Positions 5,899-7,612 of a stretch of 7,612 nt of DNA are shown here, piece after piece. Position 1 is the stretch's first letter; each line of letters begins with the position of its first letter. Position numbers and translations under genes: made by a program. The stretch covers positions 1 to 7,612 of the forward strand of contig JAIHVJ010000096.1 in the NCBI GenBank assembly GCA_022720335.1. The letters run 5' to 3'. Source of the stretch: Collinsella sp. (GTDB lineage: Bacteria > Actinomycetota > Coriobacteriia > Coriobacteriales > Coriobacteriaceae). The notes under the pieces were generated by a model. The model saw only the letters and a list, made by a program, of their open reading frames with translations. It had not been told where the DNA came from and searched no databases.

Positions 5899-6805
5899 TG
5901 CCGAACGCGTGACGTTTACCAAGAAAAAGAAGACGGTTGCTTGTCCCGTGCCCTTGGCGCCGCTTGCCGACACGCATGCGCATCTGCTTTCGTTTTGGGG
6001 CAAAGAAGTGCCCGAGACGCTCGTGCGCGCCAAAGCCGCGGGCGTCGACCTGTTGGTGACGATGTTCGACCCCATCGCTGACAAACGCAGCGTGACGGAC
6101 TATAGCGACTGGCTCGTGCGCGAAATTCTGCCGATGCAGGATATCCCGCAGATCAAGTATCTTGCCGGCGTGCATCCGTATGGTGCGCCGGACTATACCG
6201 ACGACGTTCACGCGCAGGTCGTTGCCGCGCTCGATGACCCCTTATGCGCCGGTATTGGCGAAATCGGCCTGGACTACCACATGGACTATGACGACGATAT
6301 CGCGCCGGCACCCCATAACGTGCAGATTGACTGCATGACGCGCCAGCTCGAGCTTGCCGTGTGCCGTAACGTGCCGGTGGAGCTGCATCTGCGTCACGAG
6401 GACTCGGATGGGGAGCGCACCTCGCACGTTGATGCGTACAACGTGCTTCGTGAGGTGGGCGTGCCCCAGGCCGGTTGTGTGCTGCACTGTTTTGGCGAGG
6501 ACCGCGCCACGATGGAGCGCTTTGTGGAGCTGGGCTGCTATATCGCCTATGGTGGTGCGGCCACCTTTAAGCGCAACGACGACGTGCGCGAGGCATTTGC
6601 GGCAACCCCACTCGATCGAATTTTGTTCGAGACGGATTGCCCGTATATGGCTCCGGAGCCCATCCGCGGTCTTGAATGCGAGCCCGCAATGATCTCCATT
6701 ACGGCAAACGCGCTGGTTAACGACCGTGTCGATCGCACGGGTGAGGACGCCGAAACAATCGTGCAAGCCGCTTGGGAGAATGCCTGCAAACTTTTTCAAA
6801 AATAG
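5888..6805 (+). CDS. tatD: TatD family metal-dependent deoxyribonuclease/hydrolase
   Basis: TatD proteins are TIM-barrel enzymes that use two divalent metal ions, with 3'-5' DNA exonuclease activity in characterised members. Metal-ligand motifs are visible in order: ADTHAHLL (H30, H32), the bridging acid in GIGEIGLDYH (E125), ELHLRH (H167), VLHCFGE (H200) and FETDCPY (D250), plus YGGAATFKRN and PEPIRG that close the barrel. The first 26 residues, with a TKKKKT run, precede the barrel and make the protein 305 residues, longer than the usual 255-265. The start ATG at 5888 lies inside the end of rsmA and has GGGAG at 5876-5880, seven bases upstream; the overlap implies coupled translation. The ELHLRHEDSDGERTSH segment departs from the more common HSRDA version, so substrate preference may differ. 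No terminator separates it from the tRNA-Leu promoter. Confidence 0.93.
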   Translation: MTPNAERVTFTKKKKTVACPVPLAPLADTHAHLLSFWGKEVPETLVRAKAAGVDLLVTMFDPIADKRSVTDYSDWLVREILPMQDIPQIKYLAGVHPYGAPDYTDDVHAQVVAALDDPLCAGIGEIGLDYHMDYDDDIAPAPHNVQIDCMTRQLELAVCRNVPVELHLRHEDSDGERTSHVDAYNVLREVGVPQAGCVLHCFGEDRATMERFVELGCYIAYGGAATFKRNDDVREAFAATPLDRILFETDCPYMAPEPIRGLECEPAMISITANALVNDRVDRTGEDAETIVQAAWENACKLFQK

Positions 6806-6808
6806 TTC

Positions 6809-6837
6809 TTGCGTTCGTGGTGGCGCTCCGTTATTCT
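6809..6837 (+). promoter_or_regulatory. Promoter of tRNA-Leu
   Basis: TTGCGT at 6809-6814 and TATTCT at 6832-6837 are spaced by 17 bp. The -35 begins a few bases after the tatD stop codon, and the -10 ends 11 bases before the tRNA, so the leader is only a few bases long. Confidence 0.65.
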
Positions 6838-6848
6838 AATTCCTGCAC

Positions 6849-6935
6849 GCGGGCGTGGCGGAATTGGCAGACGCGTACGGTTCAGGTCCGTATGGGGGCA
6901 ACCCCATGAAGGTTCAAGTCCTTTCGCCCGCACCA
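6849..6935 (+). tRNA. tRNA-Leu (anticodon CAG)
   Basis: The 7-bp acceptor stem is perfect (GCGGGCG 6849-6855 with CGCCCGC 6925-6931). The anticodon stem TACGG/CCGTA (6876-6880, 6888-6892) carries loop TTCAGGT with CAG at 6883-6885. The long variable arm with TGGGG/CCCCA pairing is the class II feature expected for leucine. The T-arm is GAAGG/CCTTT with loop TTCAAGT (6913-6919). Discriminator A6932 and a fully encoded CCA (6933-6935) complete it. CAG reads the CTG leucine codon, frequent in the neighbouring GC-rich genes. The 3' end from 6918 is duplicated downstream. Confidence 0.97.
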
Positions 6936-6981
6936 TTAAATTAAAGAGCTCCCAGCAATGGGAGCTTTTTTGTTATGGGCC
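6918..6981 (+). repeat. Direct repeat, copy 1: tRNA-Leu 3' end plus terminator
   Basis: The first 20 bases (6918-6937) are identical to 7107-7126; a six-base stretch then has three substitutions, and the terminator and the ten bases after it (GTTATGGGCC) match again apart from one T missing in copy 2. As at tRNA-Phe, the repeat starts within the T-loop and runs past the terminator. Its right end falls inside the perfect palindrome ATGGGCCCAT (6975-6984). Confidence 0.93.
6945..6971 (+). terminator. Intrinsic terminator of tRNA-Leu
   Basis: AGCTCCCA (6947-6954) pairs perfectly with TGGGAGCT (6959-6966) around a GCAA tetraloop; flanking A and T residues extend the pairing, and a run of six T residues ends at 6971. 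Confidence 0.9.
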
Positions 6982-7106
6982 CATCACAGGGACTTGAACC
7001 TGTGAAGGAGCGAGCGTAAAGAAAACGCGGAGCGTTTTTAGCGAGCTGGCGAGGACGCCGGCAGGCGGCCGAAGCCGGTGCGGATCCGCGAAGCGGATAC
7101 GCGGAC
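6982..7106. other. 125-bp hairpin-rich insert between the tRNA-Leu 3'-end copies
   Basis: The insert holds a chain of five hairpins: TCACAGG/CCTGTGA (6984-6990, 6999-7005, loop GACTTGAA), AAAACGC/GCGTTTT (7022-7028, 7032-7038, loop GGA), CTGGCG/CGCCGG (7046-7051, 7056-7061, loop AGGA), CGGC/GCCG (7066-7069, 7074-7077, loop CGAA) and ATCCGC/GCGGAT (7084-7089, 7093-7098, loop GAA). The first loop contains an inverted copy of the T-arm core (GGACTTGAACCT). There is no sizeable reading frame with a ribosome binding site. The chain of short purine-capped hairpins suggests a structured RNA, a recombination substrate or a tiny non-autonomous element; none of these can be settled from sequence alone. 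Confidence 0.7.
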
Positions 7107-7169
7107 GTCCTTTCGCCCGCACCATTGATTGAAAGAGCTCCCAGCAATGGGAGCTTTTTGTTATGGGCC
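7107..7169 (+). repeat. Direct repeat, copy 2: detached tRNA-Leu 3' end plus terminator
   Basis: Copy of 6918-6981 at an offset of 189 bases, with three substitutions between the CCA and the terminator and one T fewer in the T-run. The tRNA-derived part, including CCA, is unchanged. It lacks the rest of the tRNA and cannot be charged. Confidence 0.93.
7134..7159 (+). terminator. Second copy of the tRNA-Leu terminator
   Basis: Same perfect 8-bp stem and GCAA loop (7136-7143 with 7148-7155), then five T residues in total ending at 7159. It insulates the downstream SPFH gene from transcription arriving through the insert. Confidence 0.8.
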
Positions 7170-7202
7170 TCTTGTTGATGTCACGTTGCTGCTTCGTGCG
7201 GG

Positions 7203-7208
7203 TATCCT
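7203..7208 (+). promoter_or_regulatory. Possible -10 element of the SPFH gene
   Basis: TATCCT followed by AAT lies 32 bases before the start codon. No good -35 is spaced correctly (TTGATG at 7175-7180 would need a 22-bp spacer). A promoter is expected here because a terminator lies upstream. Confidence 0.35.
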
Positions 7209-7240
7209 AATGCCAACGTGTGCCTATCAGAGGAGAGACC

Positions 7241-7612
7241 ATGCTGTTGTCCGGTATCATCGCCGCCCTTACCAGCCTTTTGATTCCCATCATCATCCTG
7301 TTGCTGCTGCTTCCCAACGCCTGCTATGTCGTTGAACAACAGCATGCCGTGATCATCGAGCGCCTGGGCAAGTTTAACCGCATCGTCAACGCGGGCTTCC
7401 ACATGAAGGTGCCCGTGATTGACCGCAAAGCCGCCACGGTGAGTCTGCGCACCATGAAAAACGGTTTTGGCATCGACGTTAAGACCCAGGACAACGTGAC
7501 CATCGGCCTTGAGGTCTCTGCTCAGTACCACGTGAGCTATGACATGGGCGCCGGCCCGGCAGATTCGGGTATCTACAAGAGCTACTACATGCTGCAGGAG
7601 CCCGTCGACCAG
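7241..7612 (+). CDS. SPFH/stomatin-like membrane protein (3' end outside window)
   Basis: The frame is open from ATG 7241 to the window edge, giving 124 residues. Residues 4-24 (SGIIAALTSLLIPIIILLLLL) form one hydrophobic membrane segment. The SPFH domain then begins with the typical YVVEQQHAVIIERLGKFNRIVNAGFHMKVPVID (29-61) and continues through VSLRTMKNGFGIDVKTQDNVTIGLEVSAQYHVSY. Such proteins oligomerise on the membrane and act as scaffolds for microdomains or as partners of membrane proteases; an NfeD-type partner often lies nearby but none can be seen here. AGGAG at 7231-7235 is five bases before the ATG and fixes the start. The membrane anchor could be a signal-anchor with the domain on either side. 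The family is clear; the subfamily (stomatin, QmcA-like or other) cannot be fixed without the C-terminus. Confidence 0.88.
   Translation, partial: MLLSGIIAALTSLLIPIIILLLLLPNACYVVEQQHAVIIERLGKFNRIVNAGFHMKVPVIDRKAATVSLRTMKNGFGIDVKTQDNVTIGLEVSAQYHVSYDMGAGPADSGIYKSYYMLQEPVDQ

Noticed and set aside
6809..6997. Plus-strand frame through tRNA-Leu
   Set aside because: It reads the tRNA gene and its terminator as protein; the tRNA assignment is certain.
7181..7531. Minus-strand frame opposite the SPFH gene
   Set aside because: Antisense shadow of a recognisable SPFH protein with a good ribosome binding site on the plus strand.

Overview
This 7.6-kb stretch is chromosomal DNA of a high-GC bacterium. 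The core gene set (rsmI, metG, rsmA, tatD), the dense codirectional packing, strong GGAGG-type ribosome binding sites and a 533-residue MetRS without a C-terminal tRNA-binding domain suggest an actinobacterium of the Coriobacteriia, perhaps Collinsella-like. That assignment is inference from style and gene content, not from a search.

Layout, all genes on the + strand. (1) 1-536: a small two-gene operon with overlapping ATGA, which looks like a toxin-antitoxin pair (BrnT-like toxin, cut by the left edge, then a ribbon-helix-helix antitoxin). (2) 588-866: a tRNA-Phe(GAA) gene with its own promoter and terminator. It is followed by an exact 56-bp second copy of its 3' end plus terminator, separated by a 28-bp hairpin. 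(3) 884-1119: four diverged palindromic repeat units with an exact 62-bp period. (4) 1209-3259: a candidate promoter/operator, a GH5-like protein that seems to have lost its acid/base glutamate, and rsmI six bases behind it. (5) 3261-5005: metG with its own promoter and a strong terminator. (6) 5038-6805: rsmA and tatD, overlapping by 11 bases. (7) 6809-7169: tRNA-Leu(CAG), whose 3' end and terminator are also duplicated, this time around a 125-bp hairpin-rich insert. (8) 7241-7612: the start of a membrane-anchored SPFH/stomatin-like protein, cut by the right edge.

The housekeeping genes serve translation: RsmI and RsmA methylate 16S rRNA at the decoding centre, MetRS charges initiator and elongator tRNA-Met, and the two tRNAs feed the ribosome. 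TatD is a metal-dependent nuclease/hydrolase often found beside metG and rsmA.

The most unusual signal is that both tRNA genes carry the same architecture. In each, a duplication starts inside the T-loop, runs through the 3' acceptor strand and the intrinsic terminator, and encloses GC-rich hairpins capped by short loops ending in GGA or GAA. Two independent tRNAs in one window with the same arrangement suggest a recurring small element or recombination process acting on tRNA 3' ends, rather than two chance duplications. The 62-bp palindromic array next to the first of these is a second, separate repeat system.
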